A DNA stretch of 64,000 nt, taken from assembly GCA_020632975.1 (NCBI GenBank), contig JACKEL010000002.1, forward strand, positions 124,001 to 188,000, written 5' to 3'. The stretch's first letter is position 1. Each line of letters starts with the position of its first letter. Source of the DNA: Myxococcales bacterium. Lineage in GTDB: Bacteria; Myxococcota_C; UBA6777. This document shows positions 16,737 to 24,462 of this stretch, one piece after another. The translations under genes were made by a program, and so were the position numbers. The notes under the pieces were generated by a model. That model had not been told where the DNA came from and did no database searches. It saw only the letters and a program-made list of their open reading frames with translations.

Positions 16737-17096
16737 TTACTTTTTGCCGCCTTTTTTCGCGGGAGCTGCTTTTTTCGCGGGAGCTGCTTTTTTCGCGGGA
16801 GCCGCTGCTTTTTTCTTCTTGGGGTTTGCAACGACATCTTTCAGGTCAGAACCAGCGCTGAACGCGGGAACCGAACGTGCAGAAATCAGAAGCTCTTGGC
16901 CAGTTTTGGGGTGACGGCCTTTTTTCTCTGCGCGCTCTTTCACCGAGAAGGTGCCGAAGCCTTTGATGGCGATTTTCATTTTGTCGCCAAGCGCATCTTT
17001 GATGGTTTCAAAGATTTGTGTGAAAGATGCTTCAACATCTTTTTTGGAGAGACCAGTTTTGTCGGCAACCTTAGCGATCAGTTCTTTCTTGTTCAT
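16737..17096 (-). CDS. HU-family DNA-binding protein with Lys/Ala tail
   Basis: The first ~90 residues are a canonical HU/IHF domain: MNKKELIAKVADKTGLSKKD, the GFGTFSVKERAEKKGRHPKTG beta-arm region, and FSAGSDLKDVVA. HU bends and compacts DNA as a dimer. After residue 92 a basic tail of about 28 residues follows, built from repeats of PAKKA, recalling histone H1-like tails of some actinobacterial and myxobacterial HU proteins. The tail is encoded by near-identical 18-bp repeats at about 16750-16805, so its length may vary by slippage. GGAG lies 8 bases before the ATG. A candidate promoter lies at 17179-17208. Confidence 0.95.
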   Translation of the reverse strand: MNKKELIAKVADKTGLSKKDVEASFTQIFETIKDALGDKMKIAIKGFGTFSVKERAEKKGRHPKTGQELLISARSVPAFSAGSDLKDVVANPKKKKAAAPAKKAAPAKKAAPAKKGGKK

Positions 17097-17178
17097 CAGA
17101 CATTCTCCTTACTACGCCAGAATCCTTGGAAGGACTGTGAATGTTCCCGTCAATACGAGGGCAACACTCGCTGCTCTG

Positions 17179-17208
17179 TATCTAAACAACCTTTACCACC
17201 CTCGTCAA
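17179..17208 (-). promoter_or_regulatory. Candidate sigma-70-type promoter of HU gene
   Basis: On the minus strand TTGACG (17208-17203) is followed after 18 bases by TAGATA (17184-17179). The HU start codon lies about 80 bases further on. The same TAGATA -10 sequence is used in the stronger candidate at 62218. Spacing is one base over the optimum. Confidence 0.4.
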
Positions 17209-17456
17209 GAGAAAATCAAAAAAAAGTGCACGCAAAAGCTCCCAAAGGACCGCAAAGTAGCTCTTGTGACCCCCTGAAATCCCCCACCCCTTCGAAAACC
17301 AACACCACAAACCATTGATTTCAAAAGACTTCCCAAAGAACCATCATTCATTCAGGATCAACTTTCAGATCGCCCGAGAATCCCCACAAGAACAACAAGA
17401 TCGAAGGATCTTTTTGGGCATTTTTTCACGCGTGCCCATCTTGGGTTCTTCTATTT

Positions 17457-17472
17457 TGTGACCTAGATCACG
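17457..17472. promoter_or_regulatory. Crp-like palindrome
   Basis: TGTGACCTAGATCACG matches the TGTGA-N6-TCACA pattern of Crp/FNR-family sites in nine of ten fixed positions. Its core TGACCTAGATCA recurs exactly upstream of the hydrogenase operon at 49286-49297. The nearest downstream start is HU on the minus strand, about 360 bp away, so its target here is unclear. Confidence 0.45.
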
Positions 17473-17505
17473 AAACAAGTGCAGAGACCCCCAACACTAC
17501 GACTT

Positions 17506-17566
17506 GATCCGTTGATCACATGATCACACGATCGTGATCACGAGATCACGATCAAGATCGAAGATC
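17506..17566. repeat. GATC cluster around a 10-bp inverted repeat
   Basis: Nine GATC tetramers occur in 61 bp (17506, 17514, 17522, 17530, 17536, 17544, 17550, 17556, 17563). The centre is a perfect inverted repeat GATCGTGATC (17530-17539), ACGA, GATCACGATC (17544-17553). Further GATC sites flank it on both sides. Such clusters occur at Dam/SeqA-controlled origins in enterobacteria; here the role is unknown. Confidence 0.6.
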
Positions 17567-18104
17567 CTCCCCTACCCCCCGCAACGATCTTCGAGGAAAA
17601 GCCTCTGGTGTAAAGTTAAGTATCCACGAAAGCCCCCATCCCAGGGGGAAAATGCAAGCCTCTTGGGGCATCCAAAGCAGACGATTTTGAAGGAATGGCA
17701 GAAGATCCTATCGAAGTTATGGGGATGACAGACGGTGGCTCGATCGTCAACCAAGTAAAGCAAGATCGAGCGACCTTCCAAAAGCCCCGATAACGCATTT
17801 CGTGTCTTACAGACTATCGTATTTTATCTTAGGCAAAAGAGAGACAAAAAAATAAAATAATATGGCAAAACTACACACATCATAAAAGAAAAAATACTCT
17901 ATGAAATGAGACTTAGCACACAAACCTATCCTTCCGATGGATTCGGGAGGATAGAAGATGGAGAAAGAAGGAGCCAAAAAGGAGGGTGACGAAGAGGTGT
18001 GACTCTGCCCAAAGGATGGTCAGATCCAAAAAAGGCATAAAAAAGGTAAAAGCGTAGGGAAAGAAGGTGCAGAGGTTCAAGCGCGATAGATACGCGATCA
18101 TCAA

Positions 18105-18132
18105 AGAAGATATCTTCTCCTTATATAAGGAG
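18105..18132. terminator. Two overlapping palindromes after ugd
   Basis: AGAAGATATCTTCT (18105-18118) and CTCCTTATATAAGGAG (18117-18132) are both perfect palindromes and share two bases. They lie 70-100 bp beyond the ugd stop on the minus strand. With no loop they are weak RNA hairpins. A five-T run follows on the plus strand side. They could be a bidirectional transcript end or protein sites. Confidence 0.35.
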
Positions 18133-18203
18133 GAGATTTTTAGATCGCGGTGTATGGGGGAAGAAGAAAAACAGAGGGAAAGAGAGGGAGAAACGGGGGA
18201 CGA

Positions 18204-19517
18204 TTAGCGGCGTCCAACGCCTTCGTAGGTAAAGCCCAAAGCTTTGACTTTCTCGGCATTGTAGACGTTACGTCCATCGATCAAGATCGGCTGGCGCATC
18301 AAGCGGCGGATCTGCTCAAAGTCGGGATCGCGGAAAGCCAGCCATTCGGTCGCAAGGACAAGCGCATCCGCTTGTTCGAGGGCTTGGTATTCGTCTTCGC
18401 AAAGGCGCAGCGCACCCGAACGGATGGCGTCTCCAAAGACAGCGGTTGCGGTTTCTTCGGCAACGGGATCATAGGCAGAGACGCGTGCACCTGCTTCGAT
18501 CAATCGTTGGATCAAGACGATAGAAGGAGCTTCGCGCATATCGTCTGTTTCGGGTTTGAAAGCGAGTCCCCACAAAGCGATCTTCTTTTGTTTGAGATCG
18601 CCAAGCAAGCGTTGGAGCTTGAAGAAAGGAACCGCCTTCTGATCGGCGTTTACGTCCTCAACAGCTTGGACGATACGAAGTTCGTAGTCGTACTGACGAG
18701 CGACGTGGAGCAGCGCTTGGGTATCTTTGGGGAAGCACGAACCGCCATAACCGATCCCAGAGAACAGGAAGTGTGGCCCGATACGGTGATCGGTCCCCAT
18801 GCCTCGGCGAATCGACTCAACATTGGCGCCCACGCGTTCACAGAGGTTGGCAAGGTCGTTCATAAAGGAGATACGGGTGGCGAGCATCGCGTTGCAAGCG
18901 TACTTGCAAAGCTCTGCATCGCGCGGTGCCATCGTGAGGATCTGCGAAGCATCTTCGACAAAGGGGCGATAGAGATCGAGCATCATCTCAGCACCGCGTT
19001 GGGAGTTTGCGCCAATCACGACGCGATCGGGCTCAAGGAAGTCCTTGAGCGCGAGACCTTCGCGCAAAAACTCAGGGTTGCTCACCCAATCCACGGGATG
19101 TTGGGCAAACTGTTCGCAACGCTCGCGGAGCTGGTCTTGCGTTCCCACGGGGACGGTACTTTTTACGACCAAGACAAGGGGGCCAGTGGCGGCTTTGAGG
19201 ATCGATTCGCCCACAGCAAAGACTTGCGAAAGGTCCGCAGAGCCGTCATCAGCGGGGGGCGTTCCAACCGCAATAAAACAGACATCGACACCAGCGACAG
19301 AAGCCGCAAGATCCGTCGAGAAGGTGAGATTTCCTTTATGGTGGTTGCGGATCACAACCTCATCGAGGCCAGGTTCGTAGATCGGCATGATGCCTTTGCG
19401 AAGATTCTCGATCTTTTGTTCATTGATATCGACGCAAACGACGTGACGACCGCTTTCTGCGAAACAGGCTCCAGCAACCAAACCAACATAACCTGTTCCG
19501 ATGACACACAGCTTCAT
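18204..19517 (-). CDS. ugd: UDP-glucose 6-dehydrogenase
   Basis: The 437-residue enzyme oxidises UDP-glucose to UDP-glucuronate with two NAD+, supplying precursors for capsule, lipopolysaccharide or exopolysaccharide. The Rossmann motif is MKLCVIGTGYVGLVAG, followed by CVDINEQKI and the NAD-contact IAVGTPP. The catalytic Cys sits in GYGGSCFPKDTQAL, with the conserved NPEFLREG upstream. Length is normal. GGAG lies 6 bases before the ATG. It stands alone, with a 350-bp upstream gap holding inverted repeats. Confidence 0.96.
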   Translation of the reverse strand: MKLCVIGTGYVGLVAGACFAESGRHVVCVDINEQKIENLRKGIMPIYEPGLDEVVIRNHHKGNLTFSTDLAASVAGVDVCFIAVGTPPADDGSADLSQVFAVGESILKAATGPLVLVVKSTVPVGTQDQLRERCEQFAQHPVDWVSNPEFLREGLALKDFLEPDRVVIGANSQRGAEMMLDLYRPFVEDASQILTMAPRDAELCKYACNAMLATRISFMNDLANLCERVGANVESIRRGMGTDHRIGPHFLFSGIGYGGSCFPKDTQALLHVARQYDYELRIVQAVEDVNADQKAVPFFKLQRLLGDLKQKKIALWGLAFKPETDDMREAPSIVLIQRLIEAGARVSAYDPVAEETATAVFGDAIRSGALRLCEDEYQALEQADALVLATEWLAFRDPDFEQIRRLMRQPILIDGRNVYNAEKVKALGFTYEGVGRR

Positions 19518-19645
19518 TTTGGCTCCTTAAAAAACATCGCTTCTTTGGCGTTTTCGCTTGATGTGTTTGATTATTGCGTTTTCCCTCTACCACAGAACCC
19601 CTTTGCAGATCAACGCAACAATCGACTTTTTGCGCGCAGTCCATC

Positions 19646-19681
19646 TCGTATATGCATGGTCACAAACACAGCAATATACGA
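19646..19681. promoter_or_regulatory. 8-bp inverted repeat upstream of ugd
   Basis: TCGTATAT (19646-19653) and ATATACGA (19674-19681) are separated by 20 bases, so their centres are 28 bp apart. It lies 130-165 bp before the ugd start and could be an operator pair. Confidence 0.35.
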
Positions 19682-19767
19682 AGAAATCGCATGCAGGCAA
19701 AAAACCGACAGGGCACAACAAGGTAGTTTTTGGAAAGTGAAGCGCGCTTTCGACAAAAGACTACGGA

Positions 19768-19785
19768 CATGTTTCAGGAAACATG
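19768..19785. promoter_or_regulatory. Palindrome CATGTTTC-AG-GAAACATG
   Basis: Two perfect 8-bp arms flank a 2-base centre, 82 bp beyond the clpX stop. The arms resemble halves of a parS site (TGTTTC/GAAACA), but the centre is two bases short of the parS spacing. A dimeric regulator site or a transcript-end hairpin is possible. Confidence 0.4.
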
Positions 19786-19866
19786 AAGAACCATCACACT
19801 TCGGGCTTGAAAACCTAGAAGGGAAAGCGAAAAAGCGGGGGGAGAAAGAGAGAGGGAAGGAGCTGC

Positions 19867-21141
19867 TTAGACCGCGGCTTGGGGGGGAGGTTCTGCGTTC
19901 GCAGCGTTGGCTTTGGCGGCAGAACGTGAGGCACGTTCGATCAGAGAGGCATCGATACGGATTTCTTCTGTGCTGCCTTTGGAGGGAAGCTCGTACATCA
20001 GGTCGAGCATCGAACGCTCCATAATCGAGCGCAGACCGCGTGCACCCGTGTTGCGTTCGAGGGCCATCCGCGCGACGGTCTTGAGGGCATCTTCTTCGAA
20101 CTGAAGCTGGATACCATCAAGCTCAAAAAGACGTTGGTATTGGCGCGTAAGGGCATTTTTGGGTTCTGTGAGGATACGGATCAGGGCTTCTTCGTCGAGT
20201 CCAGCAAGCGTCGTGATCACAGGAAGACGCCCCACAAACTCAGGAATCAAGCCATATCCGATAAGATCCTCGGGGCGAACTTCCCGCAACCAGTCACCTG
20301 TATCTTTTTCAACGCGCGTGTGGATCTCTGCACCAAACCCGATCACACGCTCCTGCATACGACGCTGGATGATGGTTTCGAGGCCCGTGAAGGCGCCACC
20401 GCAGATGAAAAGGATGTTGGTGGTGTCCACCTGAAGGAAGTCTTGCTGTGGATGTTTGCGCCCTCCCTTGGGGGGAACATTGGCCACGGTACCTTCGAGG
20501 ATCTTGAGCAGCGCTTGTTGGACCCCTTCTCCAGAGACATCGCGTGTAATGGAAGGAGAGTCACTTTTGCGGCTGATCTTGTCGATCTCATCAATATAGA
20601 TGATGCCGCGTTGTGCTTGTTCGATGTCGTAGTCTGCGGCTTGGAGCAAGCTCACAAGGACATTCTCGACATCTTCTCCGACATAACCTGCTTCTGTGAG
20701 GGTGGTCGCGTCAGCGATCGCAAAAGGAACTTTGAGGATACGGGCCAGCGTTTGGGCCATCAAGGTCTTGCCGCAGCCTGTGGGACCGAGCAACAGGATG
20801 TTTGACTTTTGCAACTCTACATCGTCGGTATCGACGTCAGAGTAGATGCGTTTGTAATGGTTGTGGACGGCCACAGCGAGGGTCTTTTTCGCTCGCTCTT
20901 GCCCGATGATGTACTCATCGAGCATCGCTTTCATCTGTGCGGGCTTGGGCAAAGAGAAACGGTCATTGCCGTACTCTTCTCGTTCATCGGCCTGTTCCGC
21001 GATGATATCGTTACAAAGATCGATACATTCATCGCAGATATAGACCGAAGGACCCGCGATCAGCTTGCGGACTTCGCGTTGGCTTTTGCCACAAAAAGAA
21101 CAAAAGAGGTTGTCATCATCACCGTTGCGACGGGCAGCCAT
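19867..21141 (-). CDS. clpX: ATP-dependent Clp protease ATPase subunit ClpX
   Basis: The 424-residue AAA+ unfoldase feeds substrates to ClpP, including SsrA-tagged chains. The N-terminal zinc-binding domain has the paired cysteines CSFCGK and CDECIDLC. Walker A is GPTGCGKTLMAQTLA and Walker B is IIYIDEIDKI. The ClpP-docking IGF-type loop reads RVIGFGAEI, and the sensor region includes RNTGARGLRSI. The C-terminal tail is Ala-rich. It follows clpP after 6 bp, and tig-clpP-clpX is the classical order. Confidence 0.98.
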   Translation of the reverse strand: MAARRNGDDDNLFCSFCGKSQREVRKLIAGPSVYICDECIDLCNDIIAEQADEREEYGNDRFSLPKPAQMKAMLDEYIIGQERAKKTLAVAVHNHYKRIYSDVDTDDVELQKSNILLLGPTGCGKTLMAQTLARILKVPFAIADATTLTEAGYVGEDVENVLVSLLQAADYDIEQAQRGIIYIDEIDKISRKSDSPSITRDVSGEGVQQALLKILEGTVANVPPKGGRKHPQQDFLQVDTTNILFICGGAFTGLETIIQRRMQERVIGFGAEIHTRVEKDTGDWLREVRPEDLIGYGLIPEFVGRLPVITTLAGLDEEALIRILTEPKNALTRQYQRLFELDGIQLQFEEDALKTVARMALERNTGARGLRSIMERSMLDLMYELPSKGSTEEIRIDASLIERASRSAAKANAANAEPPPQAAV

Positions 21142-21147
21142 GGCAGG

Positions 21148-21765
21148 TTAGCTTTCTTGTTTTTTGAGGGCGTCGTCTTTGTTGGTCACCACATGATCGA
21201 TGATGCCGAATTCACCGTAGTTTTTGGCTTCTTCTGCGCTCATAAAGTAATCGCGATCTGTATGTTGAACCAAGACGTCCATCTTTTGGCCAGTATGACG
21301 GGCCAAGATATCATGCAAGGTATCTTTGAGGCGCAAGATCTCACGAGCGTGGATCTCGATCTCAGACGCTTGTCCCGAGATACCACCAAGAGGCTGGTGG
21401 ATCAAGATTCTGGAGTTTGGCAAAGCGTAACGTTTCTTGGAAGCGCCTGCTGCCAGCAACACAGCGGCCATCGAAGCAGCTTGGCCAAGACACAATGTCG
21501 AGACATTGGGCTTGACGTATTGCATACAGTCGTAGATGGCAAGGCCGGCAGTGACCGAACCACCGGGCGAATTGATATAGACGTTGATGTCTTTTTCGGG
21601 GTCCTCAGACTCCAAAAACAACATCTGTGCGATCATCAAGTTCGCGATCTCATCGTTGATAGGGGTTCCCAAAAAGATGATGCGATCTTTCAGCAAGCGA
21701 GAGTAGATATCGTAAGAACGCTCGCCGCGGTGGGTTTGCTCGATGACGAATGGAATCAATGGCAT
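21148..21765 (-). CDS. clpP: ATP-dependent Clp protease proteolytic subunit ClpP
   Basis: The 205-residue serine peptidase carries the catalytic Ser in CLGQAASMAAVLL, His in RILIHQPLGG and the later Asp in QHTDRDYFM. It forms the barrel that degrades proteins unfolded by ClpX. The start MPLIPFVIEQTHRGERSYDI is the conserved one, with AGAGG 8 bases upstream; the longer in-frame reading upstream is not coding. It is 6 bp from clpX and 124 bp from tig. Confidence 0.98.
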   Translation of the reverse strand: MPLIPFVIEQTHRGERSYDIYSRLLKDRIIFLGTPINDEIANLMIAQMLFLESEDPEKDINVYINSPGGSVTAGLAIYDCMQYVKPNVSTLCLGQAASMAAVLLAAGASKKRYALPNSRILIHQPLGGISGQASEIEIHAREILRLKDTLHDILARHTGQKMDVLVQHTDRDYFMSAEEAKNYGEFGIIDHVVTNKDDALKKQES

Positions 21766-21889
21766 CGGGTTTTCCTCTCTGGCTTGGGTTTCAAGCGAAC
21801 AGCAAGTGGAGAGAACGATGTAGGTCGGCACAAGGTCGGTGTCAAGGCAGGAACCGAGATCGGGGGGTATGTAGGAAGGAAAGAGGCGA

Positions 21890-23245
21890 TTAGGCGTTGT
21901 CTTCAGAAGCGTCGTTTTGTGCTTCGCGCTCGGCTTCTTTGGCTTCGCGTTCTTCTTTGATGCGTTCTTGAAGAGCTTCAGCGGAAAGCTTTTCGATCTG
22001 ATGAGCGACTTTGTCGAAGAGCAGATCGACCGCTTTGCGGTTTTGGATCTCACGTTTGATGTTGTTGAGATCTTCTTCGGAGTACGCGCTCTTGAGGTAA
22101 GCCACGGAGCGATTTTGCTTCTTCGCGATCTCGCTCAATTCTTCGTCCACTTCGGACTCTTCGGCTTTGATATCAAAGTCGCGGATGGCTTGTTGCAAGA
22201 TGATCCCGTGACGAACTTCGTGGAAGGCGTCATCGCGGATGGTTTCGCGCATCACGCTGGGGTCAAACATCATCTTGTCATTTTGCATAAACATGCGGAA
22301 CTGCATCAACATTTCACGCAGCTTGCTGTCGATGTGATTGTTGAGGAAGTTGGGGGGCACGTTGACATCGCAAGCTTCGCCAAGTTGTCGAAGCAAACGC
22401 GTTTTTGCGCGGTTTGCGCAACGTTCTTTGGCGTCTTCTTCGAGTTTACCGCGAACTTTGGCACGCATATCTTCGAGATTTTCGTAGCCAGCATCCACAG
22501 CCATCTCATCGTCGAGTTCGGGAAGAACGCGTTCTTGAATCGCAACAACTTTCAGATGGAAGTGTTGGGTTTCAGCGTCTTCTGCGGGGATCTCGATGTC
22601 TTTTTCTTCTTCGGCTTTCATCCCAAGAAGTGCTTCTTCAGCTTCTTTGGGAAGGACACCGCTTGCGCTACCGAGACGAACTTGCACGTTCTCACGGTTG
22701 CGTGTGTCTTCGCCTTGTTTGAAGGTGTAGTTGACCTTCAAGATATCGCCATCTTGGGCAGCACGATCTTCGACATCGCGGAGAGAAGAGAGTCTTTCAC
22801 GCTCGCGTTCGATCTCTTTTTCGACGTCTTCGTCTGAAAACTCGATCTCTTCGACGTTGACAGTCATCTCGCCGGTTTTGCTCAGGTCCACGAAAGGTCG
22901 CACTTCGACGTTGGCGTTGAAGACGTAGTCTTTGCCACGGATGGCATCGCCGTTGTCTGCGCTGGGGATGCTGAGGACTTCGAGACTTTCGTCTTTGAAA
23001 AGCTCAGCAAAAGAAGACTCAAGCAGACGCTTGCGTGCTTCTTCTTGGATGGCGGTGCGGTATTGGGGAAGTTGCTCGAAGACCTTGCGAGGAACTTTGC
23101 CAGGGCGGAAACCCTTGAGGCGGACATTGCGCGAGAGTTGTTGGAAGATCTCGTTAAGGATCTCGTCCACGTCGTTGGAATCGATGGAGAATTGAACGCG
23201 TTTTTCGACAGGGCTGACCTCGTCGATCTTGATATCGATCTTCAT
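21890..23245 (-). CDS. tig: Trigger factor, ribosome-bound chaperone and PPIase
   Basis: The 451-residue protein starts with the ribosome-binding domain, whose signature is GFRPGKVPRKVFEQ. A FKBP-type prolyl isomerase domain follows (DILKVNYTFKQGE), then the long helical substrate-cradle domain. The C-terminal tail is Glu/Lys-rich. The PPIase segment looks diverged from typical FKBP, as often seen in this group. The ATG at 23245 is chosen because AAAGG precedes it and it matches the usual N-terminus MKIDIKIDEVSPVEKRVQFS. It heads the tig-clpP-clpX cluster and lies downstream of the tRNA genes. Confidence 0.96.
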   Translation of the reverse strand: MKIDIKIDEVSPVEKRVQFSIDSNDVDEILNEIFQQLSRNVRLKGFRPGKVPRKVFEQLPQYRTAIQEEARKRLLESSFAELFKDESLEVLSIPSADNGDAIRGKDYVFNANVEVRPFVDLSKTGEMTVNVEEIEFSDEDVEKEIERERERLSSLRDVEDRAAQDGDILKVNYTFKQGEDTRNRENVQVRLGSASGVLPKEAEEALLGMKAEEEKDIEIPAEDAETQHFHLKVVAIQERVLPELDDEMAVDAGYENLEDMRAKVRGKLEEDAKERCANRAKTRLLRQLGEACDVNVPPNFLNNHIDSKLREMLMQFRMFMQNDKMMFDPSVMRETIRDDAFHEVRHGIILQQAIRDFDIKAEESEVDEELSEIAKKQNRSVAYLKSAYSEEDLNNIKREIQNRKAVDLLFDKVAHQIEKLSAEALQERIKEEREAKEAEREAQNDASEDNA

Positions 23246-23342
23246 GGCTACCTTTCTTTCGTGATCATGTGAGGGTTGGGATTGGATAGATAAGCCAATT
23301 TTGAAGGAAGGCAAGAAAAAAACGCAGTGGAATGAGAGGAAG

Positions 23343-23426
23343 TGCGAAGGGGGGGAGTCGAACCCCCACGGTTGTTAAACCGCTGGATCCTAAGTCCAGT
23401 GCGTCTACCAATTCCGCCACCTTCGC
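23343..23426 (-). tRNA. tRNA-Leu (anticodon TAG)
   Basis: The minus strand folds as a tRNA with acceptor GCGAAGG/CCTTCGC, D-loop region GGAATTGGTAGACGC, anticodon loop CTTAGGA (anticodon TAG), a long variable arm typical of leucine tRNA and the T-loop GGGGGTTCGACTCCCCC. The discriminator is A. CCA is not encoded. It is the last of three tRNA genes in transcription order. Confidence 0.96.
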
Positions 23427-23474
23427 AAGGGGAGGATCACTGGGTTGAGACGATCAATTACGTGATCCAATTTG

Positions 23475-23548
23475 CGCGCCCGGCAGGATTCGAACCTGCG
23501 ACCTACGGGTTCGAAGCCCGGTGCTCTATCCAGCTGAGCTACGGACGC
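23475..23548 (-). tRNA. tRNA-Arg (anticodon TCG)
   Basis: On the minus strand the acceptor GCGTCCG pairs with CGGGCGC (one G-T wobble). The D-arm reads TAGCTCAGCTGGATAGAGC, the anticodon loop CTTCGAA gives TCG, and the T-arm is GCAGGTTCGAATCCTGC. The discriminator is G and CCA is not encoded. Confidence 0.95.
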
Positions 23549-23589
23549 AAAGTAGGACTAAGGTATGTGTACTTCTTGGAGAAGCGTTG

Positions 23590-23663
23590 CGCGCCTGGCA
23601 GGATTCGAACCTGCGACCATCGGCTTAGAAGGCCGGTGCTCTATCCAGCTGAGCTACAGGCGC
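23590..23663 (-). tRNA. tRNA-Arg (anticodon TCT)
   Basis: On the minus strand the acceptor GCGCCTG pairs with CAGGCGC. The D-arm is the same as in the neighbouring tRNA-Arg, the anticodon loop CTTCTAA gives TCT, and the T-arm is GCAGGTTCGAATCCTGC. The discriminator is G and CCA is not encoded. The close match outside the anticodon arm suggests the two Arg genes arose by duplication. Confidence 0.95.
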
Positions 23664-23820
23664 TTGAAAAAACAGATGAACAAGCCAAAGCTGACCTGAG
23701 CAAGAAACGAGGCGCACGGAGCAAGATCCGCGAAGCACACAGATTAGAGCGAAGTATATACACCGCATCTTTTCAGAGCGCAAGTATATTTTCCGATCAG
23801 ATCACCATGTACCTTTCGTC

Positions 23821-24450
23821 CTAGGACGAAGCCGATGTTTCGAGCCATGCGGGCAACCAAGCCCGAAAAGCTTTGAGGGCATTTGCGCGGTGGCTTCTGC
23901 TGTTTTTCTCTTCGGGTTCGAGTTCTGCGAGGGTCTTGCCCAAAGACGGGATCAAAAACAGTGGATCAAATCCAAAGCCATGCTGCCCTCTTTCTTCTGT
24001 GATGATCTGGCCTTCGCATCGTCCTTCGAAGACTTGCTCGCCACCATCCCAAAGAAAGACCAACGTACATACGAAGTAGGCATCGCGTTGTTCATTTGGG
24101 ATGCTTTGAATGGTTTGGCTGAGTTTGTGGCGGTTGGCTCGTTCACGTTCCACACGATCAGGGTGATGTCCCGCATAATAGGCAGAGTCCACACCAGGAT
24201 CGCCACCAAGCGCAGGAACCACAAGGCCCGAGTCATCCGCGAGTGTCCACATACCAGTATGCTCAAATGCGGAACGCGCTTTGATGCGGGCATTTTCGAC
24301 AAATGTCTTTGCATCTTCGACAGGTTCGGGAAGATCGGGGACATCTTCGGCCGTGAGCACTTCCAAAGGAAGGTCACTGAGCAAAGAGCGGATCTCACGG
24401 ATCTTTCCAGGGTTGTGTGTGCAGACAAGCAATCGATGTTTGTGGGACAT
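23821..24450 (-). CDS. rdgB: Non-canonical purine NTP pyrophosphatase (RdgB/HAM1)
   Basis: The 209-residue enzyme hydrolyses dITP, ITP and XTP to monophosphates, keeping deaminated purines out of DNA and RNA. The family start LLVCTHNPGKIREIRSLL is present, then ENARIKARSA, TLADDSGLVVPALGGDPGV, and GFGFDPLF with the late SHRANAL motif. All match a complete enzyme. It lies 12 bp after rph on the same strand, a common pairing. Confidence 0.97.
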   Translation of the reverse strand: MSHKHRLLVCTHNPGKIREIRSLLSDLPLEVLTAEDVPDLPEPVEDAKTFVENARIKARSAFEHTGMWTLADDSGLVVPALGGDPGVDSAYYAGHHPDRVERERANRHKLSQTIQSIPNEQRDAYFVCTLVFLWDGGEQVFEGRCEGQIITEERGQHGFGFDPLFLIPSLGKTLAELEPEEKNSRSHRANALKAFRAWLPAWLETSASS

Positions 24451-24462
24451 CTTTCTCTTCCT

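Larger units (their letters stand above)
17097..18203. other. 1.1-kb gene-free region with GATC cluster
   Basis: This is the longest stretch without a supported gene. It contains the HU promoter region, a Crp-like palindrome (17457-17472), nine GATC sites in 61 bp around a 10-bp inverted repeat (17506-17566), an AT-rich segment (about 17810-17900) and two overlapping palindromes (18105-18132). Short frames in it have poor coding character. I found no DnaA box close to TTATCCACA, so there is no direct support for an origin. Confidence 0.55.
19518..19866. other. Gap between clpX and ugd with inverted repeats
   Basis: This 349-bp gap receives the clpX 3' end and supplies the ugd promoter region; both genes are on the minus strand. 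It holds an 8-bp inverted repeat TCGTATAT/ATATACGA (19646-19653, 19674-19681) and an 18-bp palindrome (19768-19785). No gene is supported here. Confidence 0.5.

Noticed and set aside
17097..18203. Chromosomal origin (oriC)
   Set aside because: The GATC cluster and AT-rich DNA are suggestive, but no DnaA box, dnaA/dnaN or gidA gene is nearby. The parAB genes are 30 kb away.
19768..19785. parS site for ParB
   Set aside because: The arms match parS halves, but the spacing is two bases short of TGTTTCACGTGAAACA, so it was listed only as an unassigned palindrome.
18150..20024. Very long plus-strand open frame opposite ugd
   Set aside because: It is fully antisense to a clear UDP-glucose dehydrogenase. 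The translation has no family match and a shadow-like composition; the codon bias of ugd keeps the opposite frame open.
20809..22837. Long plus-strand open frames opposite clpX, clpP and tig
   Set aside because: All three minus-strand genes are unmistakable. The plus-strand frames have no ribosome sites or recognisable domains.
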